64,000 nucleotides of DNA from Cycas panzhihuaensis (GCA_023213395.1 CM041465.1:158479741-158543740); one strand, 5' to 3'; positions 45,194 through 57,525 are shown, numbered from the stretch's first letter. Notes: generated by a model not told the origin, from the sequence alone. Numbers and translations are program-made.

Positions 45194-45730
45194 AAGAGGA
45201 AGAGAAATGAAGATGAACCAAGATCTATTTGAGAAACAGGATAGGACACATAAACCATGAAAGATAATACTTGATTGATAGAAACATGGACTACATAACA
45301 TGAAAATAATAGGGAGGAGATTCAACTACAACTCAACCTATTACACAAGCAAAATAGGGAGGAGAATTAATCTCAAACTCAACCTATAAGAAAAGCTACA
45401 ACGGCATAATACTGACTCCAAGATTACCACCTGACAAAATAAGGAAAGTAGGCCTCCTTATAAATGAGATTCAATGATCAAGATTTAGACACGTCACTAA
45501 TCAAGAGTACAAGAAAATTCTAAATGAAACTCTACTTTCCACAAGGATTAGGATGGTGACAAGTGTAGGCATCCAAAGTTGACTTTCCACTAAGCACGTG
45601 GAAATAACCATATAAGACAAAAGACAACTTAAAAATAGAACAAAAGATCACTTTAGCATTAAGCCTAAAGTGACAAAAATGCAATTGTCCAAGGTCAAGA
45701 CTTAATGCTTAAGAAATGAAGGTTTTAACA
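45194..45730 (-). repeat. LTR of element E (right limit uncertain)
   Basis: It begins beside the PBS and on the minus strand would start TGTTAAAACC at 45730, giving 537 bp, like A, B and C. A TATA-type sequence (CATTTATAAGG, minus) is near 45460, and an AATAGGGAGGAGA pair 45 bp apart lies at 45308/45353. A CACTTAAGTGA block at 45752 resembles the inner part of the A LTR, so the true end may be nearer 45840. Confidence 0.6.
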
Positions 45731-46043
45731 AAATGCACCTAATGTGCTTTTCACTTAAGTGACATAATGTAACATTCACTTAAATTACTTTATCTAAATA
45801 ATCTAACTAATGACCTTGTAACGTTAATCTCTTTTAGCAATCATGTTGTTATACTTTGGATCGCACTTACAACTACGATCAACATCCTAAGTTGTACCTC
45901 TAGTTGCACCTGAATGACAATCGGCATCCTAGTTGTACCTTAACTACGATCAACATCTTGGTCGTACTTCTATTCATACCTAAACTGCAATCGGTATCAC
46001 AATCATACCTTTGAACTGTGATCAAGACTCAAATCGTACTACT

Positions 46044-46227
46044 TGTTGAGGTTAGGTTTTGGAGACAGAAGACTGATGAGAGAATGTGATGATCTTTATT
46101 GAGAGAATGATGTCTTTAAATACATAGAGAATTGGTAACCGTTATAACTTGACGGTTAACCAACCTATTAACTAAATGGCCGCTTATATTAAATACATAA
46201 TTAGAGGTAAAACATTACCTCTCAACA
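46044..46227 (-). repeat. 3' LTR of F
   Basis: 184 bp, TGTTGAGG to CTCTCAACA. The minus-strand purine tract CATTAAGAGAGGG (46228-46240) adjoins it. Confidence 0.92.
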
Positions 46228-46234
46228 CCCTCTC

Positions 46235-46966
46235 TTAATGTTTTATCTCTCTCAAACCTATTTTGTCTCTTATAATTTGAAATTTCCCTTTTCCCAAGGA
46301 TTTGGTCAGCAAGTCGGCAACTTGTTCACATGAAGGACAGTATTCTAAGTTGATTTCCTTATTATGGACCTTCTCTCTGATAAAGTGATGATGAACTTCA
46401 ATGTGCTTGGTTCTGGCATGAAAGACTGGATTTTTGGTCAATTTGATAGCACTTTGATTATCACAATATATGGCTGTTGCTTTGTGCTGTGGTTGATTCA
46501 GATCGCTCAAAAGCTGTCGAAGCCACACTGCTTCACATGTTGCTGATCACCGCTTTGTACTCTGTACATTGTGAAAGAGCTACTGTAGGTTGTTTTTTGC
46601 TGCTCCATGAAACTGGAGTTGTCCCTAAGAAGAAACAATAACCACTAGTTGATTTTCTCTGGTCCTTGTCATTGCCCAATCTGAGTCACAAAATCATGTA
46701 ATGTTTGCTGATCCTCCTTTTAAATAAATCAATTTTAGCTCTGTTGTTCCCTTTAAATACCTCAGTATCCTCCATACTGCCTTCCAATGCCTTATTCTGG
46801 GTTCTTGCATATATCTGGATAGGAGCCCGACGGAATATGATATATCTGGCCTGGTAGCATTGAGATATATCAGACTCCCAACCCGGTTATACGTACAAAG
46901 TGAGATTAATGACTTGTTCTTTTTCATCAGGAACCAAATTCCAATTGATCTCCATAAGAGTGGCAC
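46235..46966 (-). pseudogene. Copia F RNase H
   Basis: YLNATRPDISYSVGLLSRYMQEPR and RILRYLKGTTELKL (46694-46966) are followed by a broken middle and then WLRQLLSDLNQPQHKATAIYCDNQSAIKLTKNPVF and HIEVHHHFIREKVHNKEINLEYCPSCEQVADLLTK (46235-46528). The D-S-D-W block near 46680 is disrupted by a frame change. Confidence 0.87.
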
Positions 46967-47772
46967 AGGGATTGCAATTAGTCATTCCAAATTTTTCTAA
47001 TAGATCTTTTATATACTTGCCTTGTGAAATGGATATATATTCGTTCTGTTGATTTACTTCCAATCCCAGATAATAGTTGAGGAGGCCAAAATCTGTCATC
47101 TCAAATTCTTTCTCCAATTGTTCCTTTATATTTGCAATTGATTTATCATCAATTCTTGTCAATATCATGTCATCTACATAGACAACAACAAGAGTAACCT
47201 GTTCATTCTCCTTTTTTATGTAGAGACTAGGGTCAGAGCTGCAACGTTGAAAACCATTGTTACAGAGGTGTTGATCTAATTTGGCATACCAGGCACGAGG
47301 AACTTGCTTCAATCCATATAATGCCTTTTTTAATTTGCATACCAAGTGTTCCTGCCCCTTTTTGATATATCCCTCGGGTTGTGTCATATACACATCTTCT
47401 TCGAGACCACCGTTCAGAAAGGCACTCTTGACATCCAATTGGAAAACCTTCCAATTGTACATTGTTGCTAGAGCTATTACAATTTTTACTGTGTTTAGTT
47501 TGGCCACAGGTGAGAAGGTCTCTTCGAAATCAATTCCAGTTGTTTGAGTGTATCCTTTGGCCACTAGGCGAGCCTTATATTTTTCAATTTTTCCAACTGC
47601 TCCTTCTTTGATTTTGTATACCCATCTACAGTTGACCACAGATTTACTTGGAGGAAGTTCTACTAACTCCCAAGTTTGATTTTGTCAATTATGCTTATTT
47701 CAGCATCCATTGCTTCCTTCCATTGAGATTGGTATTGAGCTTCTTGGAATGATTGTTGTTCAACCTTTCCGA
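46887..47772 (-). pseudogene. Copia F reverse transcriptase
   Basis: The open frame 46887-47639 covers [75 protein letters not shown], the catalytic VYVDDMILT box (47169-47180) and LLNYYLGLEV. All core motifs are present. A frame shift near 47690 separates it from the upstream linker. Confidence 0.9.
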
Positions 47773-48664
47773 CTAAGGCTTTGAGTTTTTGGCCTCTTGT
47801 TCTGTGATCCAATGTATTTCCTCCATCTTCAATGGTTTTAATAAATCATTTTGGCAGCTTTTTCTCATTTTGAAAACTTGATCTGAGTTCGGATGTGATT
47901 CTGCTTCTTGCATTGTGTTTTCTTCACATGGGTCTTCATGATGTGAACAAGATGAGATCTCCTCTGTAGTGATGTTTGAAACTTCTTCTACTGGAATCTC
48001 CTTATTTGAATTATCTTCGTCAATGATTTCTATTGGAACTTGAGAATCCAAGCTTTTTCTATCAAAAACTACATCTCTACTGATGTATATTTTGTTTGTC
48101 TTAGGAGAAATACATTTATAAGCTTTTGAATTTTTACTATATCCAATCATGATACATTCTATGCTTTTTGCATCTAATTTTGATCTATTTTTATCTGGTA
48201 TGTGTACATAGGCTTGGCTGCCAAAAACTTTTAGTGCACTAACATCAGGTTTTTTACCTGTCCATGCTTCTTCAGGTGTCATATCCTCCAGAACTTTGGT
48301 GGGGCTTCTGTTCATAAGATAGCAGGCTGTATTCAACGCTCGCCCAATAAGATTTGGGAACCTATTTTTCATGCACCATGCTGCGAGCCATCTCCATCAA
48401 GGTTCGATTTTTCCTTTCAGCCACTCCATTTGATTGTGGAGTGTAAGGCGTAGTGACTTGTCTGTAAATTCCATTTCTTTTGCAAAAAATCAGAAATTCA
48501 TTGGAAATATATTCTCCTCCCCCATCAAATCTAATACATTTGATTTTAGAACTAGACTCAAGTTCAACCTCAGCCTTAAATTTCTTAAAGAATTCAAACA
48601 CTTCTGATTTATTATGCAAAAAATACACCCAAACTTTCCTGGTGAAATCATCAATAAATGTCAA
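47773..48664 (-). pseudogene. Copia F integrase
   Basis: 48362-48664 has [59 protein letters not shown] with the catalytic Glu. 47773-48372 has ACYLMNRSPTKVLEDMTPEEAWTGKK, FGSQAYVHIPDKNRSKLDAKS, IMIGYSKNSKAYKC and an acidic linker. The two frames overlap by about 10 bp, a single frameshift. Confidence 0.9.
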
Positions 48665-48681
48665 AAAATACCTACAGCCAT

Positions 48682-49389
48682 TTATAGAAAGTGGTGTAAG
48701 TGTCCGCAGAGATCTGTGTGGATCAATTCTAATTTATTCTGTGTCCTCCATTTACTTTCTTTGAATGGCAACCTGTGATGTTTCCCGAATTGACACCCTT
48801 TGCAGGCAAAATTTTCAAAAGATATGTTAGGTAATCCAAGCACTATGTCATTTTTTTTCATTTTCCTTAAGGTTTCTAATGGAAGATGTTCATACTTCAA
48901 ATGCCATATTTTATTATGAAAATTTGCAGCAGTACAAGCTTTTGGATCTGGACAGGGCATTACCGAATCTGCAACAAGTTTATACAAATCTTTGTTTCTA
49001 ATCGCTTTGGCAATAACTTCCCCATTATTTTTTACATCCATTATCAGACAGAGGCCATTTTCATCAAACACTATTTTCAACCCCTTTTTACCGAGTTGTG
49101 AGACAGACAAGAGATTCATCTTAAGATCAACAACCCATAGCACATTTCCAATTTTCTTTACATTGCCCTGAACATTGATGGAAATAGTGCCTATTCCTTT
49201 GATTTTTAAAGGATATTTGTCACCTAATTCGACTGACTTATGGACATCATAAGGTTTCAGATTTTCAAACCAGTCATGACGACTTGTCATGTGTCGGGAT
49301 GCTCCTAAATCAATAAACCAAGTGTTAGTTTCTTTTAGACCTGCTGACAAGGCAACTATGAAGGCAATTTCTTCTTCATCTTCTTCCAC
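48682..49389 (-). pseudogene. Copia F protease and GAG-pre-integrase
   Basis: One open frame of 235 codons. The active site reads WFIDLGASRHM, with Leu in place of the catalytic-loop Ser. VVDLKMNLLSVSQLGKKGLKI, KIWHLKYEHLPLETL, CKGCQFGKHHRLPF and [10 protein letters not shown] follow, up to a frameshift into integrase. Confidence 0.88.
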
Positions 49390-49399
49390 CTATTCTTTG

Positions 49400-50290
49400 C
49401 TGTAGTTGCCCACAGGTCTTTTCCCTCTCTGAATGTCCAATCTCCTCTGAGAACATTGATATGGGTAGTGTCCACCCTGTCCACAATGATAACATATTCA
49501 AACATTCTGCAAGCATTGGCAAGGTGTCCAGGTTTGCCACAGCTGAAGCATATTCTGGAATCACGACTTCTTCCGCGTCCTCATTATCCAGGATCATCGC
49601 CCACAACCGGGAGTTACGGAATCAGGGTTCAACCTCTTCCTCGTGATTGATTTCGTCCTCGAAGTCCCAGTTGTCTGAGCGAATGCCGATTCTGTGAATC
49701 TTTATATAAATCTGCTTCTTTGTTCCTGTCTAAGTAATATTCCTATTAGTTCATCAAGAGTCATTGTATCAATTTGATTACTGTTCGTAATTATGTTGAT
49801 AGTTATGTCAAAGGTCTTGGGCAGTTTGTTAGCAACCATATGAGCAAGTTCTGAGTTGGACAGAATTTCTCCAGCATTCATTAGATCATTTCTAAGAGAA
49901 GTTACTTTATGTATAAATTACATCCTTTGTTTCATGATCTCTCATGTACAATTTATATAATTCTTCCTTCAAGACAAATATTCGGGCCTTATTCTTTTGA
50001 CCAAATAAATTTTCAAAACATTTCCAAATGTTTGGAGTAGAAGTTAATTTCTCAACATACACCAACAAGGAATCAGCTACAAAGAGTTTGAGAATAATAA
50101 CACCCGCATTATCCCTTTCTAACCAGCTAGATAAAGCAGCACTAGCATCATCTCAGTGCGGCTTCCATTCAAGAGCAATATTCCAAGCGTTTTTGGCCCT
50201 GAGAAGGATCTCAATTTTAATTTTCCATATGTGATAGTTTCCTTGTGTGAGTTTGTCTTATTCTGACAGACCAAACAAGGGTGAGGCCAT
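49400..50290 (-). pseudogene. Copia F Gag
   Basis: The ATG at 50290 (MASPLFGLSE, then a stop where Gln is usual) is followed by NYHIWKIKIEILLRAKNAWNIA, WKCFENLFGQKNKARIF, ELAHMVANKLPKTFDIT, LDELIGILLRQEQR and a broken Arg/Gly region with a knuckle remnant near 49490-49560. Frame breaks occur near 49920 and 49700. Confidence 0.8.
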
Positions 50291-50946
50291 GATCAGGATA
50301 AAATAATTACGGGCGATGCTTGGCCATTACAAGCTGCAGTTCCGTACGATTTCCGTACAAACCCTAAGTGTACGGACTAGGGCAAGTAATACCTCAAAAG
50401 GAGCGTTTTTCAGTCGCCTATCAAGATCTGAAGGTAGTTTTGCGAAATCTGTTCTCAGATGAGAGAAATCTATCTTCGAATGCAAACGTGGGCCGCTAGG
50501 GTTTTTGATATTTTCTTAAAAATCTTCAAGAAAAAGGCACGGAATCTGTTCGAACTTGAAAGCAATCTTTTAGAAATGAAGATTCAGAGATATTAAGTCC
50601 ATAAATACCCGGATTTATGCCCAGATTTAAGAGAAATTCGAGTTTCCCTTTCAAACCCCGCGCGGATTGGTAATCGCCCAATTTGGCCCCCGAAACAGCT
50701 CCTGATGGCTTCGATGCAAAAGAGAAAGTTGCTAAGCACCTCGAGATCTACTTGCACATCAATTTTCGTCTCAATCCGACCACTTCGAAATTTTCTAGTC
50801 TGTACGGTTGCGTACGAGTCCGTACACAGTCATTAAATGCCTTGATCAGTGCATGGAGAGCCTCCTTAACTTGTCTCCTGAAGACCTTTGACCTTTCCAC
50901 AAAACAACGTTCTTTTCCTTCAGGACAAGCAATTAAGCCTGAACCT
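50291..50946 (-). other. 5' leader of F
   Basis: About 650 bp without an ORF of note. It is rich in GTACGG/CCGTAC words (50344, 50353, 50373, 50802, 50819), including the palindrome CGTACG at 50344-50349 and 50811-50816. Confidence 0.65.
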
Positions 50947-50958
50947 GCTCTGATACCA
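50947..50958 (-). promoter_or_regulatory. Primer-binding site of F
   Basis: The minus strand reads TGGTATCAGAGC directly against the LTR. Confidence 0.92.
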
Positions 50959-51146
50959 TGTTGAGATTAGGTTTTGGAGATAGAAGACTGATGAGAGAAC
51001 GTGATGATCTTTATTGAGAGAATGATGTCTTTAAATACATAGAGAATTGATAACCGTTATAACTTGACGGTTAACCAACCTATTAACTAAGTAACTGACT
51101 GCTTATATTAAATACATAATCAGAGGTAAAACATTACCTCTCAACA
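50959..51146 (-). repeat. 5' LTR of F
   Basis: 188 bp, close match to 46044-46227, with a four-base difference in length near 51092. Confidence 0.92.
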
Positions 51147-51293
51147 CTTCTAATTGCGATCAAACCTTTAATTGTGCCTTTGGATGGACTTCCAACTATG
51201 ATCCATCCTATGACCACACTTCTAATTGCACTTCTAAAGTGAATTATACTATCAAAAACCTGTAGATTACCTTGATTGCATCACCTGCACACA

Positions 51294-53259
51294 TCTCCCC
51301 CCTTACAAAACTAACGAGTGCCCTCGCTCGCACAAAATTTCAAAATTTTCCATTTTTCCTTCCCCCCCCCCCCCCAAAATTTTGAAATCAAGGCCCCTTA
51401 GAACTTTGGCCTTATTGTCCCCCCAAATTTTGGCAAACTTCTTTTCAAGCCTTTTTCAACTTTGCAATTTTCCTCTTTAAATATAAAGGATCTGGGCGTC
51501 TAATGGTGAGTGGTGGCATCCCACCTTTGGACTGGACAAAGTCATACATGACCAAAAGATCTTGTTGCAGGTCATTAGATAATTCCCATGTCTATAACTG
51601 TGCAATTTCTACATAAAGTTCTTTATTAATGGCCTATACTATCCTCAATTCTACCTTTAGAACCCGAATTTAGCTCCAAAGTTTGTTGTACCGATCTGAC
51701 TCTTCATCCCTTTTGAAAATCAAGAATAAACTTAGTCAAAATTTCCAATTTCTCTTCTAACAAAATTGTTTTGTTCTAGACAATCTGCGGATCATCTTTT
51801 AATCAAATATGAGCTCTAAATCTGGCAACGATTTCCTCAATCAACTCTCCAACTCAACTACTAACTACCCTATCACCCAACCCAAAATTGATGTTTTCCA
51901 CCGTGAGATGTCTTCAAGATCATGTAGCATGGGATCGAGACCTTCGTCCAAAATCTATTCATCCCAGCAAAATTTGACATCAATCGACTACTGGTGGAGC
52001 TACTCAATTATTTGTTGCCTCCTCTTTTCCATTGCTAGCTTTTTGCGTTGCTATGGACCCTACTCCCTTTCCTCCTATTGTGACACTGTAGGTTCCTAGA
52101 TTGGTTCCACTGTGCCCTTAACTTGTTGCTCCTCATAGGCCTGCAATTCCAGCTCTTCCTCTCCTACTTTTCTTCTCTGTTTTTTTATTTCCTTCTTCTT
52201 CACTTTGTATTTCTTTTGTTTTCTTGTTTTTACTTGTGAGGTTGCCTCCTCGCATCTCCTCTTCTTATGAACTAACTATAGTTTTACCTGGAGAGACTAC
52301 TTGAATTGCCTTCTACCATTTTTGTTGCAGTCAATTCTTCGTCTGTTCCTATGCTTGGACTAGTAGCTAAGACTCTTGCATATTATCCCTATCAAATACT
52401 TGGGTCTGCTTAGATAGTCATGGCTACCCTTCTTAAAGAGTAGGTAATTGAACGCCAAAGCATTGTGAAAACATAAGTCCTTGGAGCAATGTCCGCTGGA
52501 GAAACATAATCGATTGTCCAGTATTTCTGACACTCTCAAGGTTTTTCCGAAACCGCTTGGATACAAAATTACCCCAATTAAATTTTTCACCTCCAATGAC
52601 GCGCAACAACATGGAGTGAAGGTTTGTTGGTACAAAAAAGCTCTTCTACTTTAGAATTACTCGAGAAAATAAGAAATGTGCAACCTAGCGGCTTTCTTCA
52701 TAATGAATCCCTACAATGTTGACGTCGAGACTGGAAATTTCTACCTTATCTGCTACTATCTGTTTTGTTACTTGTTCTTGTAGTATCTACTTGCTATGCG
52801 AAATTTCGTCTCCTTCATATGGCAATCCCATTAATTTGGCGATTTCTTCAGCTAAAAAATCCAAACTAATGCTAATGCGCAACTACAATAGTTGCTAATG
52901 TTAAAAACTTCACTGCTATCAAAACAATGCCAATTGTGATGATCTAGGAAAGCGGTGTTGTTGTTACACTATCTTTGCACGGTTCCTCCAATTGCATAAC
53001 CGCCCATTCCGCCTCGATCCTACTATTATCTAATTCCCAAAAGTTGATATTCACCTAAGGAAGTCTGTCAAAATCTACCATTCTCGCCAATTCTAGTTCT
53101 GATTTGATCCTTGATTATCTATAGTAGTGAAAAGATTTGTTGTTCCAAGTTATTATAAGGAATAACCTCATTATTATTCCATGGGGAAAGTCGTGTTCTT
53201 AATCTATATGCGCAAGGTGATGTAAGGGGTCATAAATTCGCCATGTTGAATCATTCGAT
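51294..53259 (-). pseudogene. Element M interior with worn ORF of unknown family
   Basis: The minus strand starts with a purine tract (51294-51304) and a hairpin (51315-51330). Worn coding sequence lies at about 51480-52640, including VPTNLHSMLLRVIGGEKFNW, FRKNLESVRNTGQS and LLQGLMFSQCFGVQLPT (52440-52632), then EGLDPMLHDLEDISRWKTSI (about 51880-51940) and GMPPLTIRRPRS (about 51500). These match the ORF of N (60437-61600) in order. I do not recognise the domain; no protease, polymerase or integrase was seen. The rest (52640-53259) has no ORF. Confidence 0.5.
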
Positions 53260-53264
53260 TATCT

Positions 53265-53458
53265 TGTTAGGATATAATGTTTCTTCTAGGTAACGTAATC
53301 TTGAGGGTCACATTCCCTCTTCTTGTAACTTTAGACATGTGTATGACACGTGTCATCTATATCAATGTCGATTACAATATATAACATGTATATATATGTG
53401 CTTGATCTACCATAATAGACATCAGACATTCTGATATTTCCTCTTGTTGTTTCTACAT
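53265..53458 (+). repeat. 5' LTR of G
   Basis: 194 bp, TGTTAGGATATAATG to GTTTCTACA, ending directly at the PBS. Confidence 0.9.
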
Positions 53459-53470
53459 GGTATCAGAGCA
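53459..53470 (+). promoter_or_regulatory. Primer-binding site of G
   Basis: TGGTATCAGAGC directly against the LTR. Confidence 0.93.
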
Positions 53471-54131
53471 GGCCTATCTGGCTACCTGATTAAAAGACCT
53501 AGGAGCAGCACAAGGATTTCTGAGTTAAATCAAAGTTGATTGACTCAAGCCTCAAGGAGGACAAGGAACGAAGATATTTCACTCTGAAGAAGAACCAGTA
53601 TGCTGAAGATATCATCCGTACGGACATGTACAGCCATCAAATTTCTGACCTTCTCAGATCTTGATGAAATTTGGTCTGCAGGATCGTCTCATCACGAGGA
53701 ACACTTTTCTCTTCCAGACCGAAGGCATCTGAATCCATTTTAAGGTTGTCACTCATTTTTCCAGCCGCGCAGTTTTGAGCAAAAAAATCTCAAATTTCTC
53801 CTCAATCTCTTCAAAATCTGAGTAAAAGCAGTCCAAATCTGATTTGCTCTCTGTGATTGAAGATATAAGTCTGTGATTTGTGATTACATTCGAAGTTTCA
53901 AGAAGATTTTAGCAATTTTAGCTAAAACCCTAGCCATCGCCCTCTCTTTTCGGGCCTGATTACTTATAATTCAAGAGGAATCTCCAAAAAACTAATCACA
54001 GATATGGAATCCATGCATCAAGATCTCTCTTTTGAGTCAGCTTTCGTTTGAATCCATACACCTTCATTTCCGTATGGAATTACGTATAGTTATACGGACA
54101 ATCCTCGTTTCTACCCTCTATTTGCATTAAA
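53471..54131 (+). other. 5' leader of G
   Basis: About 660 bp, no ORF. It holds CCGTACGG, an 8-bp palindrome, at 53616-53623, and CCGTATGG/ATACGG words at 54070-54100. Confidence 0.65.
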
Positions 54132-54995
54132 ATGGCCTACTCTGTCCTGGCTTTATCAAAACAAGATAAATTGACTACCACAAATTACCATGTCTGGAAG
54201 ATTAAAATAGAAACCCTCCTAAGGGCAAATAACGCTTGGAAAATAGCCACTGGTAAAGAGTCAAAACCTAATAAAGATGACTTCTCTTTTCCCAATTGGG
54301 AAGAAAGGGACAATGTCGTTTTAATCACACTAAAGCTTTCAATTTCAGATCCTCTGCTTGTTTATGTTGAAAATGTAAACTCATCTGCAAAAGTTTGGCA
54401 ACTATTTGCGAACATGTATGGGAAGAAAAATAAAGCTCGAATTATAGCACTTAAGGAGGATTTGTTCAAATTACACATGAAAGAATCTGAAACCATCTTT
54501 GAATTCCTTCATAAAATCATTTCCATCATAAATGACTTGTTGAGTGCAGGTGGCAAGATTGAAGAACAAGACATAGTTGAAATGGTAGCTAGCAAGCTGC
54601 CAAAGTCGTTTGATGTGACAATTAACACTATCACCAATAACGATCAAATCAATAATATGACTCTTGACACATTGATAGGACTATAGGACTACTTCTGAGA
54701 CATGAACAGAGGAACAAGTGATATGAGGACACGACAGAAATTGAAGATGCATTTGTCACCAAACTTCATCTCCGAACCAGAGGAAGGGGTCAATCTCACG
54801 GACGTGTTAGAACTCTAGACACACGAAGTATGTCTCGAGGAAGAGGTCAAGACAACTGTGGCTGAGGTCGTAGCATACCTCCTAGAGAGGCCAGAGTATG
54901 CTTCAATTGTGGCAGACCATGACATTACTCTAGTAATTGCAGAGCCTTTGATGTCTACTATCACTACAGACGATTTGGACACTATCCATACCAGT
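54132..54995 (+). pseudogene. Copia G Gag
   Basis: MAYSVLALSKQDKLTTTNYH opens 184 clean codons (54132-54686) with WKIKIETLLRANNAWKIATGK, ITLKLSISDPLLVYVENVN, NKARIIALKEDLFKLHMKE and TLDTLIGL. A one-base shift then leads to LLLRHEQRNK, a stop, and an Arg/Gly-rich part with a knuckle CFNCGRP, stop, HYSSNC (about 54898-54940). It is the cleanest start among the lineage copies. Confidence 0.9.
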
Positions 54996-55700
54996 GTCCA
55001 CAAAGAAGAGTCGAAATCGAGAAAGGCAAACGACTTGCAAGAAACTTCAACAAAGAACAAGATGATGAAGATGAAGAGGAAAATGCATTCATACCAGCCC
55101 TCTCAGATGTTCTTGGAGACGAGGAAGTTTGGTATATTGATTCTGGGGCATCCAAGCACATGATTGGGCGAGAGGATTGATTTGAATCCCCGAAATTTTT
55201 CACCTCCCGTAAATGTGTTGAACTAGGAGATAAACATCCTCTAAATATCAAAGGAGTTGGAACCATAGCCATCAAAATTAAAGGAGGCATACAAAAAATA
55301 GGTCATGTACTTTTTGTTCCAAGACTGAGAAAAATTCTCCTTTCTGTCTCTCAGCTACGAAAGAAAAAGTTGAGAATTGTGTTTGATGAGAATAGCTTTT
55401 GTCATATTCTTGATATGAAAAATGGAGCACTAACTGCTAAAGGTATAGAAAGTAACAATCTCTATAAGTTACTTTCCAAGCCTGTAACCTTCAATGAGAT
55501 GGCATGTATTGTAGTTAATACTGATAATAACAAATTGTGGCATTTGAAGTATGGGCACATCTCTTCTAATAGACTAATGCAGTTACAAAAGTCTAAAATG
55601 GTTGATGGCCTTCCTAACATTTCTTTTCTACATCTTATGTGTAAAAATCGTATGCAAGGAAAACAACATCGTTTTCCATTTAAAGCTAATGAATGGTGAG
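54996..55700 (+). pseudogene. Copia G protease and GAG-pre-integrase
   Basis: The protease site VWYIDSGASKHMIG (about 55128-55170) is intact in D-S-G, with a stop just after it where Trp is usual. LGDKHPLNIKGVGTIAIKIKG and VPRLRKILLSVSQLRKKKLRI follow, then KLWHLKYGHISSNRLMQLQ and CKNRMQGKQHRFPF, in which one zinc-binding Cys reads Arg. A TGA at 55699 ends the frame. Confidence 0.87.
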
Positions 55701-56540
55701 CACAAAATAAGTTGGACCTAGTACATACCGATCTTTGTGGCCCTCTCACACCCTGCTCAATCAACGGTGCTAGATATTTTTTGACTTTCATTGATGATTT
55801 CTCTAGGAAAACTTGGATTTATTTTCTATATTGCAAATCTAAGGTTTTCGAGAAATTTAAAGAATTTAAAGCAGAAGTTGAATTGGAATCTGGAGCGAAA
55901 GTGAAATGTACCAGATCAGATGGTGGAGGTGAATACATCTCGAAAGATTTTCTGAACTTCTGCAAAGCACAGGGAATCCGACGACAATTCACAACTCCAC
56001 ATACTCCATAATCCAATGGAGTCGTTGAGCAGATGAATAGAATGATCATGGAGATGGCTTGATGCATGTTTAGAGAAAATCAGATCTCAAAAATCTATTG
56101 GGCAGAGGCAGTCAACACAGCCAGATATCTCATAAACAAAAGTCCGAAAAAAGTTTTGGATCAAATTACTCCAGAGGAAGCTTGAACCGACATCAAACCA
56201 AAAATAAGCAATCTAAAAATCTTTGGGTGTAAAGCCTTTGTTTACATTCTAGATAAAAAGAAGTCAAAATTAGACTCTAAAAGTATAGAATGTATAATGG
56301 CAGGCTACAACAAAAACTCAAAGGCCTACAAATGTATAGATCCCAAGACAAACAAGGCCTATATAAGCAGGGATGTTGTTTTCAATGAGCATGATCACAG
56401 AAAAGATGCAATAATGCAACAATTGGTTTATGAAGTTCCAAAAAGAACAATACAATTTCAACCTCTAGTTGAAGAAGTCTTTGGAATCACTTCAGAAAAC
56501 ATAGAAACAAATGATGCATAGAGGGCATCATAGGAAATTT
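55701..56540 (+). pseudogene. Copia G integrase
   Basis: [53 protein letters not shown], then TPHTP with a stop at 56011 where Gln is usual, SNGVVEQMNRMIMEMA with another stop at 56060, YWAEAVNTARYLINKSP and AGYNKNSKAYKC. The catalytic Glu block reads VVEQMNR. Confidence 0.88.
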
Positions 56541-57525
56541 CTATTGACAGAGAGGAAGAATTACATCCAGATGAAGCAAAAACTAGCATTGAAACTGAAG
56601 AAGACAAGAAGGAAAAAAGAGTACTAAGATGGTATCTCAAAATCATTGAAGAAAGCAAAGGAGATGTATATGCTCACAGAACAAGAAGTCAAAAGCACCA
56701 ACCCCTATTCACAAACATAGAACCTCAATCATTTGAAGAAACCAAAGGCCATAAGGAATGGGAAGCAGCAATGAATGAAGAAATGGAATCAATCTCCAAA
56801 AATCAAACCTGGGATCTGGTAAAACTGCCTCCAGGTAAACCAGTAGTGAATTGCAAATGGGTGTTCAAGATCAAAGAAAATGCTGATGGAGAAATAAGCA
56901 AATACAAAGCACGATTAGTTGCTAAAGGATACACTTAGACTCCTAGGATAGATTACGAAGAAATTTTCTCTCCAGTAGCTAAACTGGACACTGTAAGAGC
57001 AGTAATAGCCCTTGCATCTCAAAGCAACTGGAAAATTTACCAGTTGGATGTAAAAAGTGCATTCCTAAATGGCGACCTTGAAGAAGAAGTTTACATGAAA
57101 TAGCCTGAAGGATTTATTCAATCTAGTTAAAAAAAATTTGGTATGCAGATTAAAAAGGGCTTTGTATGGTTTAAAACAAGCCCCCAGAGCCTGGTATGCT
57201 AAGTTGGATAAGTATCTAATTTAGAATGGATTCTGTAGATGCAGTTCAGATTCCAACTTGTACACCAAAAAGAGACAAGGTTTGTTAACAATCATTATAG
57301 TGTATGTTGATGATATGATTCTCGCTAGTACCGATACTGAATCAATTGAAGATATAAGAGCACAACTAAAAAGGGGTTTTGAAATGACTGACCTAGGGTT
57401 ATTGAACTATTATCTGGGGATAGAAATAAGACAAGAAAAGGACTCTTTTTTCTTGTCTCAAAACAGATACATCAAAAATCTGCTCTCAAAATTCAATATA
57501 GAAGAAAGTAACCCGTGTAACACCT
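56541..57525 (+). pseudogene. Copia G reverse transcriptase
   Basis: NCKWVFKIKENADGEISKYKA, GYT then a stop (56938), [41 protein letters not shown] then a stop (57103), and a frame change near 57126. [17 protein letters not shown] and the catalytic VYVDDMILA box (YVDD at 57302-57313) follow, then LGLLNYYLGIEI. The core residues are readable. Confidence 0.88.

Larger units (their letters stand above)
46044..51146 (-). mobile_element. Copia element F, full length, inserted in the M LTR
   Basis: F is 5103 bp. Its 184-188 bp LTRs (46044-46227 and 50959-51146) match closely. The PBS, gag, protease, integrase, reverse transcriptase, RNase H and polypurine tract are all in minus-strand order. Target duplications read CTACT (46039-46043) and CTTCT (51147-51151), one mismatch. 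It belongs to the H/D/G lineage. Frameshifts are few for this window, but no full Gag-Pol frame is open. Confidence 0.92.
45840..51293 (-). repeat. LTR of element M, split by copia F
   Basis: Pieces 45840-46043 and 51147-51293 carry imperfect TAGTTGTACC/GATCAACATCC repeats that continue across F. The LTR ends at 51293, where the minus strand has a G-rich tract (51294-51304) followed by TGTGTGCAGG. The left limit is not sharp. Confidence 0.55.

Noticed and set aside
51809-52099. Plus-strand Ser-rich frame of 96 codons
   Set aside because: It is antisense to the M ORF region that aligns with N on the minus strand.
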